64,000 nucleotides of DNA from Lysinibacillus sphaericus. GTDB lineage: Bacteria; Bacillota; Bacilli; Bacillales_A; Planococcaceae. Position 1 is the first letter of the stretch, and every line of letters begins with the position of its first letter. Below, in pieces: positions 1 to 8,959 of this stretch. Below the pieces are notes generated by a model. It saw only the letters and a program-made list of their open reading frames with translations, searched no databases and was not told where the DNA came from. The DNA lies in assembly GCF_006864135.1 (NCBI RefSeq), contig NZ_SADV01000015.1:1-64000 (forward strand), read 5' to 3'. The translations under genes and the position numbers were made by a program.

Positions 1-70
1 GCACGAAGCGAAGCGTAGGAGGAGGCTCGGCGCTCGCCCGCGGAAAGCGAGCGGAATGCTTCGGAAAACA
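1..70 (+). repeat. edge fragment of GC-rich dispersed repeat
   Basis: This GC-rich stretch contains the 'gaagcgaagcg' and 'gcggaaagcgagcgg' motifs found in the dispersed intergenic element with better copies near 19.1, 22.9, 24.7, 29.2 and 30.4 kb. It is cut by the window edge and is diverged, so membership of the same family is a resemblance only. No gene is seen in it. Confidence 0.4.
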
Positions 71-100
71 ACAGTAGAGTCACAGTGCCAAATGAAAAAA

Positions 101-137
101 GCGAGCTATTCAACGATTTAATCGTTGAATACCTCGC
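101..137 (-). terminator. hairpin with T-run on minus strand
   Basis: The arms GCGAGcTATTCAACGAT and its complement pair at 16 of 17 positions around a 3-nt loop. On the minus strand the hairpin is followed by six T (complement of the A-run at 95-100), so it would terminate minus-strand transcription. There is no obvious minus-strand gene just to its right, so it may be left over from a lost gene. Confidence 0.5.
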
Positions 138-608
138 AATGTGAAAAGATATAGACTTTTTCAGTGCCCTCTTTTTATGGAGCCTCTTTTTAATATCTTT
201 GCTCCACCTTAAATTAAACGATAATTCCGAAAATTAAGAATATAAGAAAGGGAAGTCAGAAAAAGTGGAGGTCTGTCCTATTTCCCCTATTGGTTGGCCT
301 CGTAAAAATTATTCAAAGTCAGGGGCCATACTACCGAAAACCATTGCGGAAAAATTATTACCCTTCTCTGGAGAAAGGTAATACTGCCGCCGGATGGGCA
401 AACGTTAATGGCATAGTATCCCCCTTCTATTTAACAAAGTATTTATTACTACGTTTTACATCTCTAAAAGTTACTTAGAGATGTAAAGATCAGCTGATTC
501 CATCAACAAATTTTTCTGTTGTAATAATTTATTAATAATTTAATAAGGACCTTATAATAATTCCCCCTTACACTAAAAGAAATAAAATCAAATGAAGGAG
601 GTATTCTC
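138..608. other. intergenic region without recognisable gene
   Basis: No credible gene was found. A short open frame (290-478) lacks a ribosome site and resembles nothing I know. A perfect 13-bp inverted repeat (TTTACATCTCTAA, 455-467 and 475-487) is followed by the small palindrome ATCAGCTGAT. The region may be the relic of a deleted gene. The ribosome site AAGGAGG of the next gene lies at about 595-601. Confidence 0.4.
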
Positions 609-1367
609 GTGGAAAAAGAGGTACTTATTCAGGCCCAAAATCTATGTAAGACATATTCCACAGGTAGTGAGCAATTTCATGCAATAAAAAATATTAATAT
701 CAAAATATATAAAGGAGATTTTACTGTCATTATGGGAAACTCCGGTTCAGGTAAATCGACATTGCTTTATCTTTTAAGTGGTCTAGATTCTATTACAGCC
801 GGTGAAGTCTATTTTCATGGAGAAAGACTTGATACATTTACTGAACAGCAGTTAGCTACATTTCGTTCTAAAAAAATTGGTTATGTCTATCAAAGTAGTA
901 ATCTCGTTCCGGATATGACATTGCTAGAAAACATCACCCTCCCAGGATACATTGCAAAATATCCTAAAAAAGATGTGATAAAAAAAGCGGAGACGCTATT
1001 AAATAAAATGGGTCTTGAAGAGCAACGAAATCGTTTACCTTCGCAAACCTCTGGTGGACAGCAACAAAGGGCTGCTATTGCCAGAGCATTAATAAATGAT
1101 CCAGAGATTCTGTTTGCAGATGAACCGACCGGGAGTTTAAATTACGATCAAGGTGTAGCTGTCTTAGATATTTTAACGAATTTAAACAAAAAGGGTCAGT
1201 CTGTTGTGATGATTACGCATGATATAAAAGCTGCTTGTCGTGCAAATCGGCTTATTATTATTCAGGATGGAAAGCTTGAAGGTATTTTAAATTTCGATCA
1301 ATTCGATGATGCTAGCATACAAGAGCGTGAACATATTATCTTCTCTTATGTTGCGGGAAAGGAGTAA
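609..1367 (+). CDS. ABC transporter ATP-binding protein (LolD/MacB/BceA type)
   Basis: This is the ATPase of an export-type ABC system, 252 aa. The GTG start follows AAGGAGG at a normal distance. Walker A GNSGSGKST is at residues 43-51, the Q-loop glutamine at 95, signature TSGGQ at 147-151, Walker B ending in D171-E172, and the switch histidine at 204. The FtsX-type permease gene starts 3 nt after its stop, so the two form an operon. Such pairs extrude lipopeptides, antibiotics or lipoproteins. No two-component system lies beside it, so a Bce-type detoxification role cannot be claimed. Substrate unknown. Confidence 0.9.
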   Translation: MEKEVLIQAQNLCKTYSTGSEQFHAIKNINIKIYKGDFTVIMGNSGSGKSTLLYLLSGLDSITAGEVYFHGERLDTFTEQQLATFRSKKIGYVYQSSNLVPDMTLLENITLPGYIAKYPKKDVIKKAETLLNKMGLEEQRNRLPSQTSGGQQQRAAIARALINDPEILFADEPTGSLNYDQGVAVLDILTNLNKKGQSVVMITHDIKAACRANRLIIIQDGKLEGILNFDQFDDASIQEREHIIFSYVAGKE

Positions 1368-1370
1368 AAA

Positions 1371-3758
1371 ATGCGCGCAATACTTACTCTTTGCTTTGCA
1401 CATATCAAGAAAAGAAAAATCCAAAATGTACTACTAGCAGTTCTAATTATGCTATCCACCCTTTTATTAGCTACCTCTGTAACGATTATTATGAATATAA
1501 ACAATATATTTGAGAAAACACATCATGATTCCAATGGGGCTCATCAAATTTTAACGATGGGTAAGGATATTCATAACCCTATCACTGTAAACAAGTGGTG
1601 GCAAGAGCAACAAGGAGTTACTCCCTCGAACCTTATTCCATATAGAAATTTATCTGGCTTTAAAGCGAGTGGTGTAGAAACGGCAAATCATCTTTACCTG
1701 TATATGATGAATACACCAAAAACGCCCTTTGTTATTGATCAATTACTATTTTCAGAGGGCGAAAATCAGGACTATCCTATAGAGGGAACGATTTGGATTC
1801 CCACATCGATGGCTGCTACTTCGAATATTTCACTTGGAGATGCTATCGAATTTAACACCGGCGAAAAAGCTTTTATATTAAATGTTTCTGGTATCGTTGT
1901 AGATTTGCCATATGGTGGATCCTTTACAACGAATGCTCGCATTTGGATGAACGACTCTGACTACCATAAACAATTTGATACGTTGATAGGGTCTGAAGAG
2001 TATATGATGGCCCTTCGCTTTGATGATTATCAGCAAAGTGCAAGCTATTGGATTGAGTTTGAAAAGTTTTTAAAAGGTCCATACCTTGAATCAAAAATGG
2101 ATTACGAGCAAATTTCTTCATTTTATTTAATTATTAATAAAATTATCGGCTTTATCATGATAGCTTTTGGTGTAGCAATGTTATTCATTTCATTGTTTAT
2201 TATTGGTTTTAGTATTTCAGATGCCATTTTAACGAACTATAAAACGATTGGTGTTATTAAATCTCTTGGACTCACTTCTCGGAAAATTAGTGCAACCTAT
2301 GTTTTACAATTTGGTTTATTATCAGTGTTCTCAATTATTCCGGGTCTTATTGCCAGTACAGTCCTTTCCAGAGTGATCATAGAAAGCTCTTTATCTTATT
2401 TAAAGGCCGGAAAGCATTTAACGATTATTCAAGATTTTAGAATCGCCATGCTACTTGCTGTAATAATCCTTGTCATTGTTATCCTTACTGTGTTCATTTA
2501 CTCAAACAAAGCACGCCACGTTGAACCAGTACAGGCAATTAAATACGGTATGTCAGAATTTGCAAACAGTAAATTGAATCGGCGTTTAAACAACTCTAAT
2601 CGTCTTTCTAATTTAGTCAATTTGCCGTTTCAACTTCAAATTGGCATTAAAAATATCACCAAAAATATGAAAAGTTCCATTCTTATTATTGTTCTTACAG
2701 CCATTACTTCTGCTATTTTAGTGTTTAGCGCAGTCATTCTTAATAGCTTTATTTCCATCAAACAAAACACACCAGCATGGGGCTACGATTCATCAGATGT
2801 CGTAGTAACGGATATTAATGAGGCAACATTTTCAAAACAACAGTTTGAACAATTTTTACGCTCAGATGAACGCATTAAAAATCACGCTTGGCTAGATCAA
2901 TTTATAGGAGTATTCCCTAATGAACCCAATCAACCGCTAAATATTAGTGTCGATACTATTGAAGGTAGTTTTGATGATGTTGGATACGAGACAATTTCTG
3001 GACGTAATCCTGTAAATAAAAATGAAATAGCCCTTGGTATTAATGTCGCGAAGGCTTTACACAAAAATTCAGGGGATATTGTAGAAGTCTATATCGAAGG
3101 CAAGCAGCATCATTTGATTGTTACTGGTATTTATCAATCGATAGCAAATATGTCTAATTCAGCGAGAATTACCGCTGATGTTATTAAAGTTTATAATGCT
3201 ACCTATTCTGCTTCAGAACATAGTATGATCAATTTGGTCGATGAGACATTATCAGCTCAAATCGTTGATGATTTAAACAATAAATTTAAAAGCTCTATCT
3301 CAGCTGTCACCCAACAAACATTATTAGATGCTGTCTTTAAAGAAGTGATCGCTGTTTTAATAATCCCATTATCTGTTATCGGAATTTTATTTATCGCTGT
3401 AACATTCATCATTATTTTTAGTGTTTCTAGAATAAACGTAAGAAAAGAATGCGGAACTTACGGCATTTTTAAATCTATTGGTATGACCTCAAATACTATT
3501 AGATGGTCGATTTCATCAGGAATCCTGTTTCTTTCAGCACTAGGGACTATATTCGGGATTTTTATCGGTGTAAAAGTAATACCAGTAGCTTTACAAAGTA
3601 TTATTGTAGAATATGGCATACTGGAGTTACCCCTTGTGATAAATTGGCCAATAACCATCGGATTATCTCTCTTAAGTGTTGTGGCAGCCTGTCTTGGATG
3701 TTGGATATCAACGAAAATCATCTCCAAAACCTCTCCCCGAATTTTGCTTGTTGAATAA
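1371..3758 (+). CDS. FtsX-like ABC transporter permease
   Basis: This is a 795-aa membrane protein with an N-terminal membrane segment (about residues 17-42), a large extracytoplasmic loop, a first FtsX-type block of three helices (about 250-380), a fourth helix near 435-460, a second extracytoplasmic region and a second FtsX block (about 655-790). This duplicated FtsX layout is typical of permeases paired with MacB/LolD-type ATPases, here the gene immediately upstream. It probably acts in envelope export or mechanotransmission. Substrate cannot be predicted. Confidence 0.88.
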   Translation: MRAILTLCFAHIKKRKIQNVLLAVLIMLSTLLLATSVTIIMNINNIFEKTHHDSNGAHQILTMGKDIHNPITVNKWWQEQQGVTPSNLIPYRNLSGFKASGVETANHLYLYMMNTPKTPFVIDQLLFSEGENQDYPIEGTIWIPTSMAATSNISLGDAIEFNTGEKAFILNVSGIVVDLPYGGSFTTNARIWMNDSDYHKQFDTLIGSEEYMMALRFDDYQQSASYWIEFEKFLKGPYLESKMDYEQISSFYLIINKIIGFIMIAFGVAMLFISLFIIGFSISDAILTNYKTIGVIKSLGLTSRKISATYVLQFGLLSVFSIIPGLIASTVLSRVIIESSLSYLKAGKHLTIIQDFRIAMLLAVIILVIVILTVFIYSNKARHVEPVQAIKYGMSEFANSKLNRRLNNSNRLSNLVNLPFQLQIGIKNITKNMKSSILIIVLTAITSAILVFSAVILNSFISIKQNTPAWGYDSSDVVVTDINEATFSKQQFEQFLRSDERIKNHAWLDQFIGVFPNEPNQPLNISVDTIEGSFDDVGYETISGRNPVNKNEIALGINVAKALHKNSGDIVEVYIEGKQHHLIVTGIYQSIANMSNSARITADVIKVYNATYSASEHSMINLVDETLSAQIVDDLNNKFKSSISAVTQQTLLDAVFKEVIAVLIIPLSVIGILFIAVTFIIIFSVSRINVRKECGTYGIFKSIGMTSNTIRWSISSGILFLSALGTIFGIFIGVKVIPVALQSIIVEYGILELPLVINWPITIGLSLLSVVAACLGCWISTKIISKTSPRILLVE

Positions 3759-3762
3759 AAAA

Positions 3763-3800
3763 TTGCCCCCATCTGCCTAGGTAGTGGGGGCAATAATTTT
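3763..3800. terminator. bidirectional intrinsic terminator
   Basis: The stem TTGCCCCC/GGGGGCAA (3763-3770 and 3786-3793) is flanked by A-rich sequence on the left and TAATTTT on the right. It sits between the convergent permease and Rpn-family genes and can serve both. Confidence 0.85.
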
Positions 3801-3816
3801 GATATATGGATTGTCA

Positions 3817-4842
3817 TTAATCAAGCTGTTCCTTTAATTTATTTATTTCAGTTAATGTTAATTCTGTAAATTCAGCAATTGTTTCTAAATCAATGCCTTT
3901 CTGTAACATTGTCAAAGCTATTTCTTGCTGCTTCTTTTTCTCCCCTTGTTCAATACCTTGTTCAATACCTTGTTCAATACCTTGTTCAATACCTTGTTCA
4001 ATACCTTGTTCAATACCTTGTTTTATTCCCTTAGCTAATCCTTCTTTTTCCGCCAAATATTTTGCATCCTCTAACTTCGCTCCCTCGTCTAATATATATT
4101 TTAAACGGGATTCATAGGCAAATATTTCTTCTGGAGATTGACTTAATTCTTGCCAAATAGTTAAAGCATTTTCTATTTTTTTATCGTCCATAGCAAGTTC
4201 CTCCAACTCCAAATAGATTTCTTTATAGACTCTTTCCTTTCTTGCATCAACCATCCCTAGTAACAATAGCCATCTCGCAAGTACATTATCTAATGGGTTC
4301 AATTTATTATCAAACCAATGCTTAATAAATTTATTCATTTCTATAAAGTGAATTTCAAGAACATCATCAATTCTAAATTTTTCATTATCTTCATACAGAT
4401 GAAATGTAGTATGATAAGCATCAGTTTGCTCAAACAAACTAAAATTACAAATATTAATGGTAATTGTTGGTCGTAATTTGTGATAAGCTGTACCCTTTCT
4501 AAGCTGTGAAGTATATATTCTTGACCAGTAAAAAAGGGTTCGCTTAATCATATCGTACTGATTGCTTAATTGAATTTCTACATTAATCATCAGATTTTCT
4601 TGGGTTCTCACGAGAATATCTAGCCGAGATTGCTTATCATCCCCATGCTCACCACTAAATTCTTGACTCAAAAAAGAGACTTCCTTAATAGCATCGCGAC
4701 CTGTACGATTTAAAATTGCGTTAAGAAAGACAACCGTTATATCTTTATTATTATCATTTCCAAATAATTGCTTAAAGGCGTAATCAACTTTGAGATCTAC
4801 AAATTTTTCAAGTGGAATTCTACGTAAAGCCTTTTCATTCAT
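3817..4842 (-). CDS. Rpn family PD-(D/E)XK nuclease / putative transposase-like protein
   Basis: This 341-aa protein belongs to the Rpn/PDDEXK_2 group, best known for recombination-promoting nucleases. The N-terminal part carries the family's opening 'DYAFKQLFG' and an 'EIQ' nuclease-core motif (in MINVEIQLSNQYD). The C-terminal part is a run of GIEQ tetrapeptide repeats followed by a short helical tail. The ATG at 4842 is 6-7 nt after GGAGTG; upstream GTG/ATG codons (4851, 4848) are too close to that site. It stands alone. Family members are frequent in accessory regions and can promote RecA-independent recombination; the cellular role here is unknown. Confidence 0.8.
   Translation of the reverse strand: MNEKALRRIPLEKFVDLKVDYAFKQLFGNDNNKDITVVFLNAILNRTGRDAIKEVSFLSQEFSGEHGDDKQSRLDILVRTQENLMINVEIQLSNQYDMIKRTLFYWSRIYTSQLRKGTAYHKLRPTITINICNFSLFEQTDAYHTTFHLYEDNEKFRIDDVLEIHFIEMNKFIKHWFDNKLNPLDNVLARWLLLLGMVDARKERVYKEIYLELEELAMDDKKIENALTIWQELSQSPEEIFAYESRLKYILDEGAKLEDAKYLAEKEGLAKGIKQGIEQGIEQGIEQGIEQGIEQGIEQGEKKKQQEIALTMLQKGIDLETIAEFTELTLTEINKLKEQLD
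3944..4031 (-). repeat. in-frame 12-nt tandem repeat encoding GIEQ
   Basis: Six or more consecutive copies of a 12-nt unit (plus strand 'ccttgttcaata') lie inside the Rpn-family gene and encode a GIEQ ladder. A pure 12-nt unit keeps the frame when copy number changes, so this is a likely length-variable site. Confidence 0.85.
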
Positions 4843-4924
4843 ACCCATCACTCCAAATGATTTACCTTAATTATAGCATTTTGGAGCAAAAGAAGATAAT
4901 TAGCTATATTTTGTTACATAACTA

Positions 4925-5265
4925 TTATTTTTGTAGATTTATTACTATCGGTGCAAGCGTTGTTTCTTTATAATCCGCTACTTCTGTTGTCCCATTGCTA
5001 ACAACTGATTCACCGAATGGTTGTTCACCATCATTTTCCGATGATTTGGTGAGGCGAACATGTGGCACAATTGTCAAAGTCTTTGCCCTTTCATCTATTT
5101 TCTCAAGCGTCTTACCCGTGCTTATATCGTTTGGAAAGCCACGACCTCCAAAATTTGTGCCACCATATACATTTCCGATATCATCCTTTATCGTAAAATC
5201 CAAATCAATACTGTCTCAATAATCTAATACTTGCTGGTCCAATTGTTGCCTCGCGTAAACAATTG
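4925..5265 (-). pseudogene. C-terminal remnant of a DUF5643/DUF4179-like anti-sigma-type protein
   Basis: The open part (stop at 4925, to about 5210) reads DFTIKDDIGNVYGG... and ends in a beta-rich tail, resembling the C-terminal domain of large extracytoplasmic proteins of the DUF4179/DUF5643 group. It has no start codon with a ribosome site and a stop lies just upstream. In another frame the DNA continues with a plausible earlier piece (REATIGPASIRLL), so a frameshift separates two parts of one decayed gene. The rest is missing: sequence homology switches to a madM remnant at about 5270-5280. The family name is tentative; the broken state is clear. Confidence 0.45.
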
Positions 5266-5279
5266 CCGACATCATCACA

Positions 5280-5973
5280 ATGTGGATAGCTTACTTAATT
5301 TCAAATAAATTAACAAAGGGGCTTATCCACGGCTCTGCTATCGCAATAGTGCTTGGTTGAATTTTGGCTTATATTGGTGGGGTTACAACTGGTGGAGCGA
5401 AAGGTCTTTCAGATGTTAGTTTCCTTGCGGGTATTGGCTTCTTAGGTGGTAGTATGCTTCGTGATTTCGCCATTGTTTCTATTTCTTTTGGGGCCAATTT
5501 CGATGAAATAAAAAAATCAGGACTTCGTGGCATCCTCTCTTTGTTCATCGGAGTAGTCTTATCTTTTATAATCGGTGTTATTTTTGCTACTAGTTTTGGC
5601 TACAATGATGCGGTTAGTATTGCAACAATTGGGGCTGGCACAGTTACGTATATCGTTGGCCCCGTTACAGGAGCAGCTTTAGGTGCAAGCTCTAAAGTAA
5701 TTGTTATTAGTATTGCTGCTGGTTTGGTAAAATCAGTACTTGTGATGGTGGGCACACCTTTTGTTGCAAAGTATATCGGCTTGAATAACCCTGTTACTGC
5801 TATTGTTTATGGTGGGTTAATGGGAACTACTTCAGGTGTAACAGGATGATTAGCAGCTACAGATCCTAAACTAGTACCTTATGGAGCAGGCAGTTACTGC
5901 AACTTTTTATACAGGCTTAGGTTGCTTACTAGCACCTACCGTACTCTATTTATTAACAGATATGATTTTTTAG
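5280..5973 (+). pseudogene. madM: malonate transporter MadM subunit, broken
   Basis: The reading frame from 5280 gives a MadM-like membrane protein (NKLTKGLIHGSAIAIVLG, then AYIGGVTTGG..., ...LGASSKVIVISIAAGLVKS...) but is interrupted by in-frame TGA codons at 5358-5360 and 5847-5849. A frameshift near 5885-5892 follows, after which the family's C-terminal end (TATFYTGLGCLL...) reads on to the stop at 5971-5973. The N-terminal tens of residues are also missing and no madL partner is present. In intact systems MadL/MadM import malonate. Three lesions plus truncation make this a pseudogene. Confidence 0.85.
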
Positions 5974-6130
5974 CAATAACAATAATGCAAAAATAATTTT
6001 TTTAGTAGCGCAAACGTTATCTAGTTTGTGCTACTATTTTTTCATCTACAGTTTTTTTGATAAGAGCAATGGCATTTACGTTCAAATGCTTAGTTTTTTT
6101 GCTTTAACAAACAAAAAGGAGGGACAAGAC

Positions 6131-6616
6131 TTGGTTGAATTTACAATTTGCTTTCTTAAGAAGGGTGATCAAATATTATTGCTAAATAGAGACTTTCCAG
6201 AATGGATGGGAGCTTGGAACGGTGTAGGTGGAAAGATTGAGAAAAATGAAACGCCACTAGCTGGTGCCTTACGAGAAATTAACGAAGAAACGGGCATCTT
6301 ACTGAACGATATTACATTCAAAGGAAAAATAAACTGGACTGATGGAATGACCGACTACGGCTGTATGTATGCTTTTATTGCTGAATTACCAGAATCCTAT
6401 CATTATGTGACACCGATTAAAGTTGCAGAAGGCATTTTAGATTGGAAAGATCTATCATGGATTTTCCATCCTAAAAATGTAGGAATAGCAGATTTAAAAT
6501 ATTACTTACCGAAAATGTTGGATGAAACAACCAACTATGAATATATATTTACATATAAAGATAATAAATTGATCAACGTTACTTCTACCCCATTTGCACA
6601 AACATTTACTGTCTAG
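6131..6616 (+). CDS. NUDIX hydrolase
   Basis: This is a 161-aa NUDIX-fold pyrophosphohydrolase. The Nudix box is complete: G-x5-E-x7-REI-x-EE-x-GI within GGKIEKNETPLAG...REINEETGIL. A TTG start at 6131 is preceded by AAAGGAGGG at a good distance; the frame stays open further upstream but without a ribosome site. The N-terminus (VEFTICFLKKGDQILLLNR) is typical of MutT-like enzymes that clean up oxidised nucleotides or other nucleoside diphosphate derivatives. Single-gene unit; substrate not predictable. Confidence 0.85.
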   Translation: MVEFTICFLKKGDQILLLNRDFPEWMGAWNGVGGKIEKNETPLAGALREINEETGILLNDITFKGKINWTDGMTDYGCMYAFIAELPESYHYVTPIKVAEGILDWKDLSWIFHPKNVGIADLKYYLPKMLDETTNYEYIFTYKDNKLINVTSTPFAQTFTV

Positions 6617-6660
6617 ATGACACAAAAACTCGTAAACACAACAGAGGCGTTTACGAGGAT

Positions 6661-6720
6661 TAATTATTCTCTTGGCTGTGCAAATCTCATTTTGCACAGC
6701 GACACTTGCATACTATCCAC
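6661..6720. repeat. small hairpin repeat, copy 1
   Basis: A perfect 10-bp stem GCTGTGCAAA/TTTGCACAGC (6675-6684 and 6691-6700) with a 6-nt loop lies between convergent genes. The surrounding sequence (TAATTATTCTCTTGG...GCAAATC...CATTTTGCACA) recurs with changes at about 10838-10885, so this is a short dispersed element. No T-run follows on either side. Confidence 0.5.
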
Positions 6721-6763
6721 AGAACAACAGAAATCGCTTTGGCTAGCATCTATCATTTTTGAA

Positions 6764-7969
6764 CTATAGTAAAAAACGTACAGGTTCCTCTAAATAGTCT
6801 GCCACACTACGCATAAATGCATTTACTGGCTCGCCATCAATAACACGATGATCAAATGTGCAAGACAGTGTCATTGTATGGCCAATTTGTATTGTATCTT
6901 CTACTACGATTGGCTCTTTCACAATTTTATGAGTGCCCAGGATTGCTACTTCAGGATAGTTCGTAATCGGCGTCGCAAATGTTGCCCCGTCCTTTCCTGT
7001 ACTAGAAATCGTAAAAGTACTACCTGTTAAATCTTCTACCGTTGCTTTTTTAGAAAGAGCCTTTGCCAATAAGCTTTCTAGCTCCTCTGCAATTTCAAAA
7101 ATACTTTTTTTATTTGCATGCTTTATCACTGGCACAAGTAGACCATCTGAAGTAGCAACTGCAACACCAATATGAATATAAGGGAAAATCACAAGTGCTT
7201 TTTGATCTTCATCTACCTTGGCATTAAACTGCTCATGTTCCTGTAAAGCTGTCGCTACTGCCTTGATAAAAAAAGGTAAGTAAGTTATTTTTTTGTCCTT
7301 CATTTCCGGCAGTTGTTGAATACTTTTCCTAAAAGCCACTAATTTCGTTACATTAATTTTTTCCATTCCGGTGCATAATACTGCTTTAGAAACAGCTTTT
7401 TGCATATTTTCAAAGATTGCTTTGCGCAAGCCACGAATAGGGATGATTTTATTTTCATTCACTTCATCTTCACTACGTTTTGACTTATTTTGCACTAGTG
7501 CTATCGCAGACGATGATTGTTTAGCATGTCTATCTAAATCACCTCGCAACACCCGTCCGTTTGGTCCACTGCCCTGTATTTCTTCAATGTTAATGCCCAT
7601 AGTGCGCGCTGCTTTTCTAACTGAAGGGGCTGCCATCACCCTTCCTAATACTGAAAATTCAATCTTCTCTTTTGGCAAACTCTCCTCTTTTTTCTCTTCA
7701 AATGGCTGTGTTTGCTGGGGTGGTGACGAATCTGAGGTTTTACTAAATTGACAAAGCAGACTACCTACCGTAATGGTATTCCCCTCCTCGCCTCCAAGCT
7801 TCTCAATCACCCCTGTAATTGGCGCTGTAATCTCTACAACGGCTTTATCGGTTTGAACCTCTACTAACGGCTCATTAATCGCTACTTTTTGCCCTTGTTT
7901 TACAAACCAGCCAACAATTTCTGCTTCATGTAAACCTTCCCCTATATCAGGGAGTAAAAAATCATACAT
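6764..7969 (-). CDS. 2-oxo acid dehydrogenase E2, dihydrolipoamide acyltransferase
   Basis: This 401-aa acyltransferase core subunit transfers the acyl group from E1 to CoA. A single N-terminal lipoyl domain (residues 1-75) carries the lipoylated lysine in TDKA (K42). A peripheral subunit-binding domain lies near 112-150 (SVRKAARTMGINIEEIQGSG), and the catalytic domain ends with DHRVIDG (373-379), whose His and Asp are catalytic. It is last in an operon with E1beta 12 nt upstream. No E3 (lipoamide dehydrogenase) is nearby, so the complex must borrow one. The ORF features fit pyruvate or branched-chain complexes; the oxo acid is not settled. Confidence 0.92.
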   Translation of the reverse strand: MYDFLLPDIGEGLHEAEIVGWFVKQGQKVAINEPLVEVQTDKAVVEITAPITGVIEKLGGEEGNTITVGSLLCQFSKTSDSSPPQQTQPFEEKKEESLPKEKIEFSVLGRVMAAPSVRKAARTMGINIEEIQGSGPNGRVLRGDLDRHAKQSSSAIALVQNKSKRSEDEVNENKIIPIRGLRKAIFENMQKAVSKAVLCTGMEKINVTKLVAFRKSIQQLPEMKDKKITYLPFFIKAVATALQEHEQFNAKVDEDQKALVIFPYIHIGVAVATSDGLLVPVIKHANKKSIFEIAEELESLLAKALSKKATVEDLTGSTFTISSTGKDGATFATPITNYPEVAILGTHKIVKEPIVVEDTIQIGHTMTLSCTFDHRVIDGEPVNAFMRSVADYLEEPVRFLL

Positions 7970-7981
7970 TACTATCCCTCC

Positions 7982-8959
7982 CTATTCTTTCATGACATTT
8001 TGTACTGCACTTACAATGCGCGCTACGGTTGGCATCCATTCTGCCTCAATGCTCGATACTGGGAACGGTGTATCATAACCTGTGACACGTAAAATAGGTG
8101 CATGCATAGCATACATACAGTTTTCGGCAATAACTGCTGCGATCTCCGCCCCTACACCGCCTGTTTTTGCCGCTTCATGAACAACGACTAGTCTGCCAGT
8201 TTTATCTACCGACTGAATGATAGTCTCATAGTCAATAGGTGCGATTGTGCGTAAATCAATGATTTCCACAGACACACCCTGCTCTTGTAATTGCGCTACT
8301 GCCTGTTTTACCGTTACGACACTCGGACCATATGTAACGATGGTCACATGCTCCCCTTCTTGAACAATCGCCGCCTGACCAATAGGCACTTCATAGTATT
8401 CTTCTTGTACTTCCTCTTTTATCGTTCGGTATAGCTTCAATGGCTCTAAGAACAATACTGGGTCTGGATCTTTAATCGCCGCTGCGAGTAACCCTTTAGC
8501 ATCGGAAGGTGTACTTGGCATAACTACCTTTAAACCTGGTGAGTGTAAAAACAATGCTTCTAAACTATCTGAATGTAATTCAGGTGCATGAATCCCTCCT
8601 CCGTACGGTGCTCTAACAACCAGTGGCACGGTAACTGTACCTTCCGTTCGAGAACGAAGGCGTGCAGCTTGTCCTACCATTTGATCCATCGCCTCATAAA
8701 TAAACCCTAAAAACTGTATTTCTGCTATTGGTTTAAGTCCTCTAGTGGCTAAACCTACTGCAGCTCCGATAATTGCAGACTCAGCAATCGGTGTATCAAC
8801 TACACGCCTTTCTCCAAAACGTTCTATGAGCCCGTCCGTCACACGGAAAACCCCACCATTCTTTCCGATATCCTCACCGAGACAGAGGATTGTTTCATCA
8901 TTTTCCATTGCTTGGCTTAAGCATGTATTGATTGCCTGTACTATTGTCATCTCCATCAT
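7982..8959 (-). CDS. 2-oxo acid dehydrogenase E1 beta subunit
   Basis: This 325-aa transketolase-like beta subunit of a thiamine-diphosphate E1 heterotetramer has typical motifs: GEDIG, RVVDTPIAE, and GGGIHAPELHSDSLEAL, the last closer to pyruvate-type than to acetoin-type beta subunits. Its start overlaps the E1alpha stop by one base (TAATG) downstream of GAGGAGGGG, which implies translational coupling. With E1alpha it decarboxylates the oxo acid and acylates the E2 lipoyl group. Confidence 0.92.
   Translation of the reverse strand: MMEMTIVQAINTCLSQAMENDETILCLGEDIGKNGGVFRVTDGLIERFGERRVVDTPIAESAIIGAAVGLATRGLKPIAEIQFLGFIYEAMDQMVGQAARLRSRTEGTVTVPLVVRAPYGGGIHAPELHSDSLEALFLHSPGLKVVMPSTPSDAKGLLAAAIKDPDPVLFLEPLKLYRTIKEEVQEEYYEVPIGQAAIVQEGEHVTIVTYGPSVVTVKQAVAQLQEQGVSVEIIDLRTIAPIDYETIIQSVDKTGRLVVVHEAAKTGGVGAEIAAVIAENCMYAMHAPILRVTGYDTPFPVSSIEAEWMPTVARIVSAVQNVMKE

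Noticed and set aside
290..478. 62-codon open frame in the first intergenic region
   Set aside because: No ribosome site, rare start, no recognisable similarity, and it runs into an inverted repeat.
3944..4031. CRISPR-like short repeats
   Set aside because: Units are contiguous 12-mers without spacers and lie in a coding frame.
3893..4117. Cys/Ile/Pro-rich open frame on the plus strand
   Set aside because: It is the antisense reading of the GIEQ repeat in the Rpn-family gene.
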